A stretch of 64,000 nt of DNA. Origin: Candidatus Anammoxibacter sp. GTDB taxonomy: Bacteria > Planctomycetota > Brocadiia > Brocadiales > Anammoxibacteraceae. The notes under the pieces were generated by a model, which saw only the letters and a list, made by a program, of their open reading frames with translations, searched no databases and was not told the DNA's origin. Each line of letters starts with the position of its first letter. The first letter of the stretch is position 1. Location: assembly GCA_021777105.1 (NCBI GenBank), contig JAIQZQ010000069.1, positions 124,001-188,000 on the forward strand, read 5' to 3'. A program made the position numbers and the translations under genes. This document shows positions 56,399-64,000 of this stretch, one piece after another.

Positions 56399-57805
56399 GT
56401 GATATATAAAAAAACAGATATTGCCGGCAACTTTAACCTCATTATAATACTTGTTTTTGTGTTATTGTTTGTAAAAGGCCTGGTATTTGTTTTTCTTGTG
56501 CCCATGTGGCAAGGCCCTGACGAGCCTACCCATGTTGAGTACATTATGCGTCTATCGCAACATGTTTCTTTTGATAAAACTATTGAGTCCGACAAGCGAA
56601 TTAGGGATAGAATATTATCTTCAATGAAAAAGAATAATTTTGAAGAATTCGGCGCAAAAGTTTCATCAATAAATGATATATCTCCAATTGCCGGCCCGGA
56701 GTACCCGCCATTTTACTACTTCCTTAACTCGTCATTGATTAAGTTGTTAAACATAAATGATTTTGAGATTCAGTTTTATTTTATTCGTCTAATATCAATG
56801 ATTCTGGGCATTGGAAATCTGGTATTTATATATTTAATAGCCTGTAAAATATTTATTGAAAAGACAAAGTTATATTCATTAACCGTCGTTTCATTTGCCG
56901 GCTTTCTACCTCAATATTCGTACATGACATCCGTTGCTAATCCGGAAAATCTCGGAAATCTGATTATAACGTCAGTTGTCTTTTTGTTTTTACTGGTTTC
57001 TAATAAAGGATTGAGATGGTATTATGCGCTTACAGTTATAATATTATTATTTCTTGGGCATAAAACGGAAGCTACTATATTTATTGCGTTGCCGTTGGCA
57101 ATTGTGGCGGCCTGGTTTCAATTTGGCCGAAAATTTTTATATTATAAGAGCAATATTTCCAGAAATATAAAAGTAATTATTTTTGCGTCTTTATCAATAA
57201 CCGCATTGATTGTTATTGCAAAATATTTTTCAAGCGATTTGTTTAGCAAGACATTTATACATGGCAGTGAATTGTTGGCGACCCCATATAATTTAATTAA
57301 ATTAGGTCTTAGTCATCCGTCTCTGTATATAAAAGAGATGGCTATTTTATTTGTAAGCTTTTGGCTCAGTTTTGGTCATATGGTTTATAAAATGAGTATG
57401 GGATGGTATTTTGTTTTATTTATAATTACATGCTTGTCATTAACAGGTTGTGTAATAATAGGTAAAAGTGTTATTTTGCGGCGAGATGGATGGTTTTCTT
57501 CTATTAATATAAGGAACTCAATTTTGCTTATTGCGCTTATAATAGTAAATTTAGGGGCAATATACTTTGATGAGTTTAAAGCGTATGCGAGGGGAGAAAT
57601 GAACCCGGCTTCAATGCCGTTGCGAACTCAAGGGCGGTATCTTTTTCCCTCGCTTTCAGCTATTTCATGTTTGTTTGTGCTGGGAATAAAAGGTGTGTGC
57701 CCAATTCCGCGTCAACACGATATCATGAAACTCTTAATAAGTTTTATGATTTTTCTGAATATAGTTTCTGTTTTTAAATATCTGGTTCCACTTTTTTATT
57801 TATAA
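56399..57805 (+). CDS. DUF2142-like multi-pass membrane protein (GT-C-type)
   Basis: A 468-residue integral membrane protein from GTG 56399. The first periplasmic loop contains PMWQGPDEPTHVEYI, the Asp-Glu motif typical of DUF2142 and related GT-C glycosyltransferases that use polyprenyl-linked sugars. About ten hydrophobic segments are visible. It probably adds a side sugar on the outer face of the membrane. The exact family is a judgement from the loop motif and topology. Confidence 0.72.
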   Translation: MIYKKTDIAGNFNLIIILVFVLLFVKGLVFVFLVPMWQGPDEPTHVEYIMRLSQHVSFDKTIESDKRIRDRILSSMKKNNFEEFGAKVSSINDISPIAGPEYPPFYYFLNSSLIKLLNINDFEIQFYFIRLISMILGIGNLVFIYLIACKIFIEKTKLYSLTVVSFAGFLPQYSYMTSVANPENLGNLIITSVVFLFLLVSNKGLRWYYALTVIILLFLGHKTEATIFIALPLAIVAAWFQFGRKFLYYKSNISRNIKVIIFASLSITALIVIAKYFSSDLFSKTFIHGSELLATPYNLIKLGLSHPSLYIKEMAILFVSFWLSFGHMVYKMSMGWYFVLFIITCLSLTGCVIIGKSVILRRDGWFSSINIRNSILLIALIIVNLGAIYFDEFKAYARGEMNPASMPLRTQGRYLFPSLSAISCLFVLGIKGVCPIPRQHDIMKLLISFMIFLNIVSVFKYLVPLFYL

Positions 57806-57895
57806 ATTGCCGGCCTGGTTTCAGCCCGCGCATATTTCCATGTAAACAGCTTAAATGTAAATATCGAGCCCTTTTATTGATTTCCCGAATGTTGA

Positions 57896-59155
57896 ATGTC
57901 AAAACTTGTAATTAAAAACACAACCTATATATTTGCGGCAAGGGCCGGCAACGCGGCGTTGCTTTTTTCCCTGTTTGTTGTCTTATCCAGAAAATTAGGC
58001 GTTGAAACATTGGGGACATACTCTTTTTTGCACACGGTTATTTTGACCAGCACATTTTTTGCCGGTTTTGGCCTGGACATTTTGATGGTGCGCGAAGTTG
58101 CAAAGGATAACAATTCAGGCGGATTGTGCCTGTCAAATATTCTTGGTTTAAAGACGCTGACTTCATTAATAACAGTTGTTGTTATTGTATTATCAATATC
58201 GCTTTTTATTCCAGATGTAAATACAAGACGGCTATTATGGATTTACAGTTCCGCAATACTGTTCAATTCCCTTTCTCAGACGCTTTGGCATTATGGCGAT
58301 TCATTTGAGAAGTTGCAGTACCATTCAATTCTTTGGGTAATCTCAAATATCCTTAAGGCTTCGCTTGGGATTGGGGCGGCGTTTTATTATGGCCGTATTG
58401 ATTTTGTGATTTACGGCATGGTTTTATCTGAATTTGTAGCGTTTATAGCGTCATTGTTGATTATATGGAAATATTTTGGCGTTTTAAGTTTTAAATTTGA
58501 TTTTCAATTTTATCGCAAACTCATAAAGAAGTCATATATTATAGGCATAGGCGTAATACTTGGCGCTCTCTATTTTCGCGTTGATATTGTGATGCTGGGG
58601 CTTATGAAAAACCAGGAATATGTGGGGTGGTACAGCGTTTCATGCAAGATTATCGAGGGATTTACTATATTGCCCGGCAGCATTATTCTTGCCTCTTTTC
58701 CGGCGCTGTCGCGCAATTATGAGGTAGAAAAGAGCCTGTATTGGCAAAATGTTAAAAGGGCTCTGAGTTTTCTGTTTTTGCTTGGCATTTCCGTTTCAAC
58801 TGCAATGGCCCTGTTTGCGGATAAAATTATAGTTATGCTTTACGGCGCGGAATATGTTATGTCCGCGCCTGTATTAAGGTTGTTAAGCATTGTGTTGTTG
58901 CTTGTGTTTATTAACTGGTTTTTGTCATATGTGTTAATTTCAAGCGGGAAGGAGAAGTTTAACACTATATGCCTTGTTGTTGCCACAATTGTCAATATTG
59001 CGGCTAATTATGCTTTAATACCTGGATATGCGCATATAGGCGCCGCGATTGCCACAATAATCTCCGAGGTCGTTTTAATTGGAATCTTGACGGTTAAAGT
59101 CCTAAAAATAAGAACACATTTGCTTGCGGTGGAAGAAGAACCTGTTTTATGTTGA
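57896..59155 (+). CDS. Wzx-type oligosaccharide flippase
   Basis: A 419-residue protein with about 12 membrane segments. NTTYIFAARAGNAALLFSL followed by GTYSFLHTVIL and MVREVAKD is the N-terminal pattern of PST/Wzx flippases. It should move lipid-linked repeat units across the inner membrane for Wzy. An ABC exporter elsewhere in the locus (17032) could serve a different intermediate. Confidence 0.9.
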   Translation: MSKLVIKNTTYIFAARAGNAALLFSLFVVLSRKLGVETLGTYSFLHTVILTSTFFAGFGLDILMVREVAKDNNSGGLCLSNILGLKTLTSLITVVVIVLSISLFIPDVNTRRLLWIYSSAILFNSLSQTLWHYGDSFEKLQYHSILWVISNILKASLGIGAAFYYGRIDFVIYGMVLSEFVAFIASLLIIWKYFGVLSFKFDFQFYRKLIKKSYIIGIGVILGALYFRVDIVMLGLMKNQEYVGWYSVSCKIIEGFTILPGSIILASFPALSRNYEVEKSLYWQNVKRALSFLFLLGISVSTAMALFADKIIVMLYGAEYVMSAPVLRLLSIVLLLVFINWFLSYVLISSGKEKFNTICLVVATIVNIAANYALIPGYAHIGAAIATIISEVVLIGILTVKVLKIRTHLLAVEEEPVLC

Positions 59156-59193
59156 TATATTGTTAATTTCAAAATAGGGCGTTTGCGAATTTT

Positions 59194-60429
59194 ATGAAAA
59201 AGGTGTTGTTAAATTCGGCGATAGTTTTCTTTAGCATATTACTTTCAGTCTTGCTTGCAGAGTCTATAGTTCGTGTATTTAAACTTGCCTATGTAATTGA
59301 AAACAACTCTGATATGTTTTTTGAGCCGTTTGACGGGTTTAATTATTTTGGCAAGAAGAATTTTAAAGGGGTATGGTCAACTCCTGAGTTTAGGATAAAT
59401 ATAGAGCACAACTCAAAAGGATTCCGCGATGATGAGTATAATATCGATAAGCGGGAAGAGGCTAAACGTGTTGTTGTTTTAGGCGATTCGTTCACTTGGG
59501 GGTGGGGCATAGATGAAGAAGATGTTTACAGCAAAAAACTTAAAAATCGATTAAAAAATAATACCGAAGTTATTAATATGGGCGTCCCCGGGTACGGTAT
59601 TAAAGAGGAGTATGCGGTATTTGAAAAATATTGCATTGAATTAAAGCCGGATTTGGTTATTGTCGCGTTCTTTTATGATGATTTTGCCCATAGCCAACTT
59701 TTATCCGCAAATATACGCAAAGATAAAATTGACATTAACAATACCGGTTTTAAAGACCATTCGTTCAACGTTAAAAAAAAAATATTATATTGCAATCAAT
59801 ATTATGGCTCGTTTAACGGAATGCTTGCGTTGTTAGATAAAACATGTTTTTTTGCGATTCAAGGTAGCAATCCGCTAAAAGCCGGTTCAATAGTTTTTGG
59901 CATGCGCGATTTTTTAAGATCGCATTCCGCTTTATATAACTTTACGGTCAGCAAGTTTAAAACCGCCGGTAAGTTGCAGGGTTTGCGTGATAAATTTATA
60001 GAACGCGGTTTAATGAAGGCGCTTCCCACTGTCAGCGTAGCGGCCGAGACGCTTAAAAGCAAAGATAAATGGCAATATACGAAAGATATATTGTTGAAGA
60101 TGAAAGCTCTTGCCGACGAAAATAATATTGAATTGACCGTTGTTATTATTCCTGAAAAACCGCAAGTCTATGAACGATTTTGGCCCGCAATAACGACTCA
60201 ATATAATATTACCCCGAAAGATTTAGAGGCTCCAAATAATTATATTAGCAGTGTTTGCAGAAACAATGATATAAATGTTTTGGATTTGCTGTCAGGATTT
60301 AGAGACCACGCTAAAACCGGCGATGCGTTGTATTTTGATTACGACCCTCATTGGAATGTGCGAGGGCATGATTTGGCTTCGTCGCTAATATATGAATATT
60401 TAATTAAATCAAATATTCTCAATCCCTAA
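59194..60429 (+). CDS. Membrane-anchored SGNH hydrolase-like protein
   Basis: A 411-residue protein with one N-terminal membrane segment (about 5-27). The nucleophile block VVLGDSFTWGWGI lies near residue 94 and the C-terminal DYDPHWNVRGH near 382 gives Asp-x-x-His. It is the third intact protein of this kind in the window. The likely role is acyl transfer or removal on the exported polymer. A strong terminator follows 14 bases after the stop. Confidence 0.82.
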   Translation: MKKVLLNSAIVFFSILLSVLLAESIVRVFKLAYVIENNSDMFFEPFDGFNYFGKKNFKGVWSTPEFRINIEHNSKGFRDDEYNIDKREEAKRVVVLGDSFTWGWGIDEEDVYSKKLKNRLKNNTEVINMGVPGYGIKEEYAVFEKYCIELKPDLVIVAFFYDDFAHSQLLSANIRKDKIDINNTGFKDHSFNVKKKILYCNQYYGSFNGMLALLDKTCFFAIQGSNPLKAGSIVFGMRDFLRSHSALYNFTVSKFKTAGKLQGLRDKFIERGLMKALPTVSVAAETLKSKDKWQYTKDILLKMKALADENNIELTVVIIPEKPQVYERFWPAITTQYNITPKDLEAPNNYISSVCRNNDINVLDLLSGFRDHAKTGDALYFDYDPHWNVRGHDLASSLIYEYLIKSNILNP

Positions 60430-60443
60430 ATTTAAATATATCA

Positions 60444-60469
60444 CGCCGCTTTGTTGCGGCGTTTTTTTT
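60444..60469 (+). terminator. Rho-independent terminator
   Basis: CGCCGC and GCGGCG pair around a six-base loop and are followed by a run of eight T. It lies just after the SGNH gene stop (60429) and only 16 bases before the TTG start of the next WecA-like gene. Confidence 0.8.
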
Positions 60470-60485
60470 AAGGCCCAATTGCAAA

Positions 60486-61628
60486 TTGACGTATCAACTT
60501 TCACTGTTTTGCTTCTATATTTTTAGCCTTACGCTAATAATATCTTATTTTTTAATACCGTTGTTAAAACGCATTGCGTTTAGGTACAACATAGTTGACC
60601 ATCCAAACCCGCGCAAAATACATAAAATCCCAACCCCAATTTTAGGCGGCATGGCGATTTGGGGATCGTTTACCATTGTTCTTGCCGTACACCTCGCAAT
60701 AGTTGTGATATTTAAGGGGGATATCACGGAGTCCGACCTTGTCTCGCCTCGTCTTAAATTTTACGCGCATAACGCGACGATCATTATCCATAAGATTTTC
60801 GCTGTTTTGATTTGCGGTTTTTTTGTAATGATAATCGGCTTGATTGACGATATTTATAACCTGTCGATTATCGTAAGGTTGATTTTTGAAACAATAACGG
60901 CTTGCGTAATTGTGTATATGGGGTTTGCTCCGGAAATGTATTTTTTGCCGCGCGCGGCAGTATGGTTTGTTACCGTGGTGTGGATTGTTGGTATTATTAA
61001 CGCGTTCAATTTGCTGGACGGCGCAAACGGGCTTGCCGGAGGGGTTGGCATGGTTTCAGCTTCATTATTGGCAAGTGTCATGTTTATGGCCAACCAGCCT
61101 TTGTTGGGCGCGTTGTTAATCACTCTGGTTGCGGGGATTTTGGGCTTTTACCGGTATAATTTCCCAAAAGCCTCTATCTTCATGGGCAGCTCCGGCAGCA
61201 TGTTTATTGGCTATATCTTGTCGATAATTACGGTTTTGGCCACGTTTATGATCAATGAAGTAAGCTCCCATTTTGCGCTTATTATACCAATCGCTATACT
61301 TGGCGTTCCAATTTACGACACATTTTCCGTAATAATTATACGCATATGCAGCAAAAAGTCTATTGTCCACGCCGATATGAACCACCTGATTCATCGATTA
61401 ATCGGCAAGGGGATTTCAAATAAAGCCGGAGTTCTATACATTTATTTGTTTGCGTTTTTTATCGGAGGGGTTTCCATCTTTTTAGTGAACGCTTCAATAA
61501 CAAGAAGTATATTTGTAGTTGCAATTATTGTGATGATATTTGTGTTTATGTTTTTATTTGAACTTTTTGTGCCTGTTAAGTGCGATCCGTTGCGTGAATC
61601 AGGAATTAATAAAATTAACAATAAATAA
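60486..61628 (+). CDS. WecA/MraY-type paralogue with substituted acidic motifs
   Basis: A 380-residue membrane protein of the polyprenyl-phosphate sugar-1-phosphate transferase family, from TTG 60486. The first acidic motif LIDDIYN near 118 and the MNHLIHRL block near 297 are kept. The second acidic motif reads NAFNLLDGANGL instead of the DGxDGL form, and the third reads FMGSSGSMFIG instead of FMGDxGS, so two expected acidic residues are replaced by Asn and Ser. Compared with the intact paralogue at 52493, it may be inactive, regulatory, or specialised. No promoter is obvious between the terminator and the start. Confidence 0.82.
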   Translation: MTYQLSLFCFYIFSLTLIISYFLIPLLKRIAFRYNIVDHPNPRKIHKIPTPILGGMAIWGSFTIVLAVHLAIVVIFKGDITESDLVSPRLKFYAHNATIIIHKIFAVLICGFFVMIIGLIDDIYNLSIIVRLIFETITACVIVYMGFAPEMYFLPRAAVWFVTVVWIVGIINAFNLLDGANGLAGGVGMVSASLLASVMFMANQPLLGALLITLVAGILGFYRYNFPKASIFMGSSGSMFIGYILSIITVLATFMINEVSSHFALIIPIAILGVPIYDTFSVIIIRICSKKSIVHADMNHLIHRLIGKGISNKAGVLYIYLFAFFIGGVSIFLVNASITRSIFVVAIIVMIFVFMFLFELFVPVKCDPLRESGINKINNK

Positions 61629-61649
61629 TAAAACGGGAGGCTGTATTTT

Positions 61650-62252
61650 ATGAGGGTGATTTCAGGTTCGGCAAAAGGCGCTAAATTATTGGGGGTGGAT
61701 AGCAAACAAACCCGGCCAATTCTTGATAGAGTGAAGGAGTCGTTATTTAATATTATCGCTAATTTGATAGAAGGCGCTAATGTAATGGATATGTTTGCAG
61801 GCACTGGATCATTAGGCATTGAAGCCCTTAGCAGGGGGGCCGCGGGCTGCCTTTTTATTGAGTCTGATTACGGCGCGATTAAGATTGTAAAGCAGAATCT
61901 GACAAAGACGCGTTTAATAGATAAAGCGGATATAATTGAGTCTGATGTTTTTACTTTAGATTCCGACTTTAGGTTTCAGGAATACGTTCAAAACCGAAGC
62001 TCAAAGTTTGACCTTGTTCTGGTTGGCGCGCCATATCCATTGGTTGAGCAAGCTTCCGCGCGGGACAAATTGATTTCGCTTTTTAACCGATTTGCCGTTA
62101 ATCAGGTTATTGCCGATGACGGCGTTATTGTTTTGCAGCACAAAACCTCGAAACTTGAACTACCAAATGAAAACCGGAAAATTGAGATTACGGATGAGCG
62201 CGTCTACGGTAAAACCCAGTTGACATTTTTTAGGCCTGTTAAATATTCTTAA
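61650..62252 (+). CDS. rsmD: 16S rRNA guanine-N2 methyltransferase RsmD
   Basis: A 200-residue protein with the RsmD start MRVISGSAKGAKLLGVDS, TRPILDRVKESLFNI and the SAM motif VMDMFAGTGSLGIEALSRGA. It should methylate G966 of 16S rRNA. The catalytic motif usually read as DPPY is GAPY here (LVLVGAPYPLV near residue 127). A strong ribosome site GGGAGG lies ten bases before the ATG. It is a housekeeping gene and marks the right border of the glycan locus. Confidence 0.9.
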   Translation: MRVISGSAKGAKLLGVDSKQTRPILDRVKESLFNIIANLIEGANVMDMFAGTGSLGIEALSRGAAGCLFIESDYGAIKIVKQNLTKTRLIDKADIIESDVFTLDSDFRFQEYVQNRSSKFDLVLVGAPYPLVEQASARDKLISLFNRFAVNQVIADDGVIVLQHKTSKLELPNENRKIEITDERVYGKTQLTFFRPVKYS

Positions 62253-62438
62253 GTCCAGCCGGTAATGAGGATTATGCGGTTAATATGATTTTTATTTTTT
62301 GTTCCGCAAAACACTGGCTTGAATGGCAAATCCGCGCAAAAGGAAATATTTGACAAATCTGTCATCCTTCTCATGTCGCGCTATTTTTTTTACATTTTAA
62401 AAGCCGATTTGTATTGTGCCATTCGGCAATGAATCAGT

Positions 62439-63583
62439 ATGAAAAAACCTAGCAAAATCTTATTATTTTCATTGTTAATCATTCCTGCTCTGGTTTTTTT
62501 AGGCGAATATTAGTGAGGGGCAAATTATATTTCGAAGGCAAACCCCAATATTGACCCTTTCAGTCTTCAAATAATCCAATCCAAGATGAAAGTCCAGAAA
62601 ATGAAATTGTTCAATTTCAAAATTACTGGTTTGGCGACAAGGAAGATGAAAACTTGTACTACAAGGAAATCCCCGGCGAGCGCCGCGGTAAATTAGGCGC
62701 GGATTACAAGGTTTATAATGTGAATTCTTTAGGATTTCGCGGCAAAGAGTTCCACCCTTACAGCAGCGATGGAAAAATAAGGATTTTTGCTGTTGGTGAT
62801 TCGACTAGCTTTGGCCTTGGATCCACGGATGATCAAACATGGCCCACAAAACTCGAATATTATCTTAACAAGGATACCGGCAAAAGGTTTTCAGTAATTA
62901 ATAGCGGATTTGGGGGGGGGATGATAGTTTAAATTGTTTGAATTTGATCAGAAATGAACTTCTATCGTACAAAGTAAATTTTTTTATTATTTCTATAGGG
63001 TTCAACGATTTGCATTGGAAACATATGGGATCAAGGGATAAGAATCGTTTTGTGGAATCTTTATTGTCGATCTATGCTATACACTAAATTGATTGAGAAA
63101 ATAAGTTGCATGATTCATGATACTCCATTGCCGATTACCACAATTTCAAATAATGTTTTAGACAACTTCATTAAAATACATAAAAAAAATATACAACTTG
63201 CCAGGGAAAACGGTGCTACTTTAATATATTTCAGATAATCGTTATATACGCCAAAAGAGATACAAGAGAATGACGGTATATCCAAAAAGAAAATAAGCAA
63301 AATTATAGACGCTAAACCTTATGACAAGGACGGCATACATTACCCGTTGGCTGTACACATATTCAGGCATAATAGACTTATGGATTCGCTACGTGAATTA
63401 TCTATGAAACATGGAGTTCGCTATTACGATTTTACAGATGCCTTTTACAAAATAGTTGCGGAACAAAATAATGTTATCTTCACAGATAAAATACACCTGA
63501 CTCCTTTTGCTAATAATTTACTGGCTAAATTCATAGCAAAAGAAATCCTATACGATTCCCCTCCCACAATTGAACCACGCTAA
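62439..63583 (+). pseudogene. Broken SGNH hydrolase gene
   Basis: Pieces of one SGNH-type protein lie in order but in different frames. ATG 62439 gives a short signal-like peptide (MKKPSKILLLFSLLIIPALV) that ends at a stop at 62509. The body resumes in another frame with FAVGDSTSFG. A run of nine G at 62912-62920 then breaks the frame before a segment with IGFNDLHW. A further shift occurs near 63075 and an in-frame stop at 63236, after which the last block TDKIHLTPFANN is reached. All SGNH blocks can be found, so the gene was once complete. Several lesions argue for decay over a single switch. Confidence 0.75.
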
Positions 63584-64000
63584 AATAATTTCCTTTGAAA
63601 AATCACCGCATATAGCGCTTTTCAGATACGTAAAGTATCAATGTTGTCCAGATTCTGCGAGAAAATATCTTTCCAATATTTGCGTTGTCTCACTTTGCCT
63701 GTTTTGCCATGTTTTATGCCTTTTATACTGACTAAAAAATTATAGCAATTCGATAATAATCAAGACAAATAAAAGATAACAGAATAGTTGTTGTTGAAGG
63801 TTGGGAAAGTTGCCCTCCCCAACCTTTTTTATCTATAAGAGATATTCCTCAATTGAATCCACGCCATTATAAAACTATTGACCCTTATTTCCCGGATGTA
63901 AGACTTGCGCCAACCTGGCATCCTCAGACGGGCAAGTTTGTATCAGTTCAACTTTGATTACTGATATTTCAGTAGCCAATTTAGTTAAACTGTCCATTAA
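63584..64000. other. Sparse right end of the window
   Basis: No complete gene is visible. A stop-free stretch at 63760-63957 on the + strand has protein-like wording near its end (PRHYKTIDPYFPDVRLAPTW) but has no ATG or GTG start (only internal TTG codons) and no recognised family, so it may be a remnant of an older gene. The rest is AT-rich without other signals. Confidence 0.3.
63797..63830 (+). terminator. Possible Rho-independent terminator
   Basis: AAGGTTGGG at 63797-63805 pairs exactly with CCCAACCTT at 63818-63826, and T continues to 63830. The hairpin is convincing, but it lies inside a stop-free frame that may be an old coding remnant, and no intact gene lies directly upstream. Confidence 0.5.

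Noticed and set aside
62912-62920. G9 tract as a simple phase-variation switch
   Set aside because: Correcting this tract alone does not restore the gene, because other stops and shifts are present.
1-64000. Mobile elements, prophage or CRISPR array
   Set aside because: No transposase, integrase, phage structural gene or regularly spaced repeat was found on either strand.

Overview
The window is almost entirely one very large surface-glycan (O-antigen or capsule type) biosynthesis and export locus of about 62 kb. Nearly every gene is on the + strand and tightly packed, with many start/stop overlaps; one acyl-hydrolase-like gene at 27353-28393 is on the - strand. Wzx-type flippase, Wzy-type polymerase/ligase, Wzz-type co-polymerase, WecA-type phosphosugar transferase and sialic-acid-like sugar genes point to a Gram-negative cell envelope. 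The many radical SAM and B12-binding enzymes suggest an anaerobe. The DNA is AT-rich and uses ATG, GTG and TTG starts. I cannot assign a phylum; an uncultured lineage such as Omnitrophota or Elusimicrobiota is only a guess. No prophage, insertion sequence, CRISPR array, rRNA or tRNA was seen.

Layout. (1) 1-5 kb: the tail of an LIC12162-like transferase, a large GT-B-like protein, and an acetamidino-type module (two PP-loop amidotransferases with HisH and a HisF paralogue). (2) 6.4-15.4 kb: carbamoyltransferase, SpsF-like cytidylyltransferase, B12-radical SAM enzyme, SGNH protein, NeuB synthase, sulfotransferase and a LarA-family nickel-pincer enzyme. (3) 15.6-24.7 kb: a GT2/CMP-sugar synthetase fusion, an ABC exporter, and a compact four-gene set made of a DRE-TIM aldolase fused to an MptE/GT42-like domain, an LdpA-like iron-sulfur protein, a HAD phosphatase and a CMP-sugar synthetase, followed by a GT-B-like protein. 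(4) 24.7-28.4 kb: methyltransferase, acyl carrier protein, MBOAT acyltransferase and SGNH protein, probably an O-acylation cassette. (5) 28.4-44.1 kb: radical SAM enzymes, GT2 and GT4 glycosyltransferases (some fused to methyltransferase or DUF218 domains), two DegT aminotransferases, FemAB, polysaccharide deacetylase and Wzy. (6) 44.2-61.6 kb: AsnB, methyltransferase, a DUF4330/TIG repeat protein, GT4, SDR epimerase, a WecA-CapD fusion, Wzz, a DUF2142-like protein, Wzx, SGNH, and a second WecA-like protein lacking key acidic residues. (7) 61.6-64 kb: the housekeeping gene rsmD, a broken SGNH gene, and a sparse right end.

A reasonable reading is that sugars of the nonulosonic or ulosonic type are built, activated with CMP, and decorated by amidination, carbamoylation, sulfation, methylation and acylation. 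They would then be assembled on a lipid carrier, flipped by Wzx and polymerised by Wzy with Wzz. The most likely undescribed element is the 18.8-23.1 kb set, which repeats the aldol condensation, dephosphorylation and CMP-activation logic of Kdo and sialic acid pathways with a different type of aldolase and an unexplained LdpA-like protein. Several proteins also carry substitutions at expected catalytic residues (HisF, the second amidotransferase, carbamoyltransferase, the second WecA, RsmD).
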